From: Diploscapter coronatus | Taxonomy: Eukaryota > Nematoda > Chromadorea > Rhabditida > Rhabditidae | Assembly (NCBI GenBank): GCA_964036155.1 | Contig: OZ038423.1 | Coordinates: forward strand, 43,973,249-44,037,248 | DNA: 64,000 nucleotides | Direction of reading: 5' to 3' | In this document: positions 63,574 through 64,000 of the stretch, in pieces | Numbering within the stretch: the first letter of the stretch is position 1 | Layout: the number at the start of each line of letters is the position of its first letter | Made by a program: the position numbers and the translations under genes | Notes under the pieces: generated by a model | Seen by the model: only the letters and a program-made list of their open reading frames with translations | Told to the model about the DNA's origin: nothing | Database searches by the model: none

Positions 63574-64000
63574 AAACCTATAAGGATTAGCGCAATTTGG
63601 GTAAATCGCGTAGGTGAGAATTTGGTTTCTTAGAAATTTCGTCTGATTTAAAAATAGAATATTCTTGATAATTATGAAAAGCGGATCAACTTTAAAAGTT
63701 AGGTGATAAATAAACTGGCGGACTTTCCAAAAAAAATGAAAATTAATGCCGTTTAATCGATTTATTTAGATGTATGACATGCAATCAAAATAGAGACCAT
63801 GTTTACTTTAGAAAAGAACAGTGAAACATCGATGAACCAGTATATGAGTAACTGTGAGAGTTTCACTTTAAAAATTGAGAGAAAAAATATTTTATTTCTT
63901 TAAAGATGAAAATCGGAAATTCTATTGATTTTTAATGCTATAACTTGACAAGCGCAAGTAACACTTTTCCTAGTTTTATTCATAATCATAACTTCTTCAG
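63574..64000. other. Region upstream of trehalase
   Basis: AT-rich, presumably the trehalase promoter. No gene, RNA or repeat was recognised before the window ends. Confidence 0.5.

Overview
The window looks like a piece of nuclear genome from a rhabditid-type nematode. It is AT-rich and carries spliced protein genes with many short introns (GT donors, TTTCAG-like acceptors). TTTTCAG-type acceptors sit directly before several start codons, which suits spliced-leader trans-splicing. The vps-25 and trmt-61 genes are packed in operon style with 26 nt between them. The protein families (dystrobrevin of dyb-1 size, HERP-like, RPS-21, RPS-6, USP3-type, SLC17-like, trehalase) also fit a nematode. 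I cannot assign a species.

Layout, left to right. An F-box/kelch gene (-) at 1.2-2.1 kb is followed by a Tc1-type transposon (2341-3936) with a broken transposase and 202-bp terminal repeats. A 667-residue HPS1-like longin protein (+, 5652-9305) faces rps-21 (-, 10032-10713). rps-21 diverges from a HERPUD/HERP-like ER ubiquitin-like gene (+, 11961-15204), which converges on dystrobrevin dyb-1 (-, 16654-21190). Next come the ESCRT-II subunit vps-25 and the tRNA m1A58 methyltransferase catalytic subunit as a two-gene minus-strand unit (27480 to 23704). A USP3-type ubiquitin hydrolase (-, 29462-34352) is divergent from rps-6 (+, 35319-38207), which has an unusual Ala/Pro/Lys-rich tail and a likely intronic H/ACA snoRNA. 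A small four-helix membrane protein (+, 41338-42748) converges on a secreted mosaic protein (-, 43679-50639) with possible DM9-like modules. A 6-kb gene-free stretch follows, then an SLC17-like transporter (-) and a membrane-anchored trehalase (-, 59780-63573).

The genes are mostly housekeeping and membrane/trafficking functions and do not form one pathway, apart from the vps-25/trmt-61 unit. The accessory signal lies in non-coding DNA. A three-copy MITE-like hairpin family (about 1.05, 9.65 and 60.8 kb) and several single long inverted repeats sit in introns and just outside genes. I found no tRNA, rRNA or CRISPR array, and no convincing new multi-gene system. Exon boundaries were read by eye. 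For nine genes every exon was placed and the summed reading phases close; for the F-box gene, the transporter and trehalase some internal boundaries are approximate.
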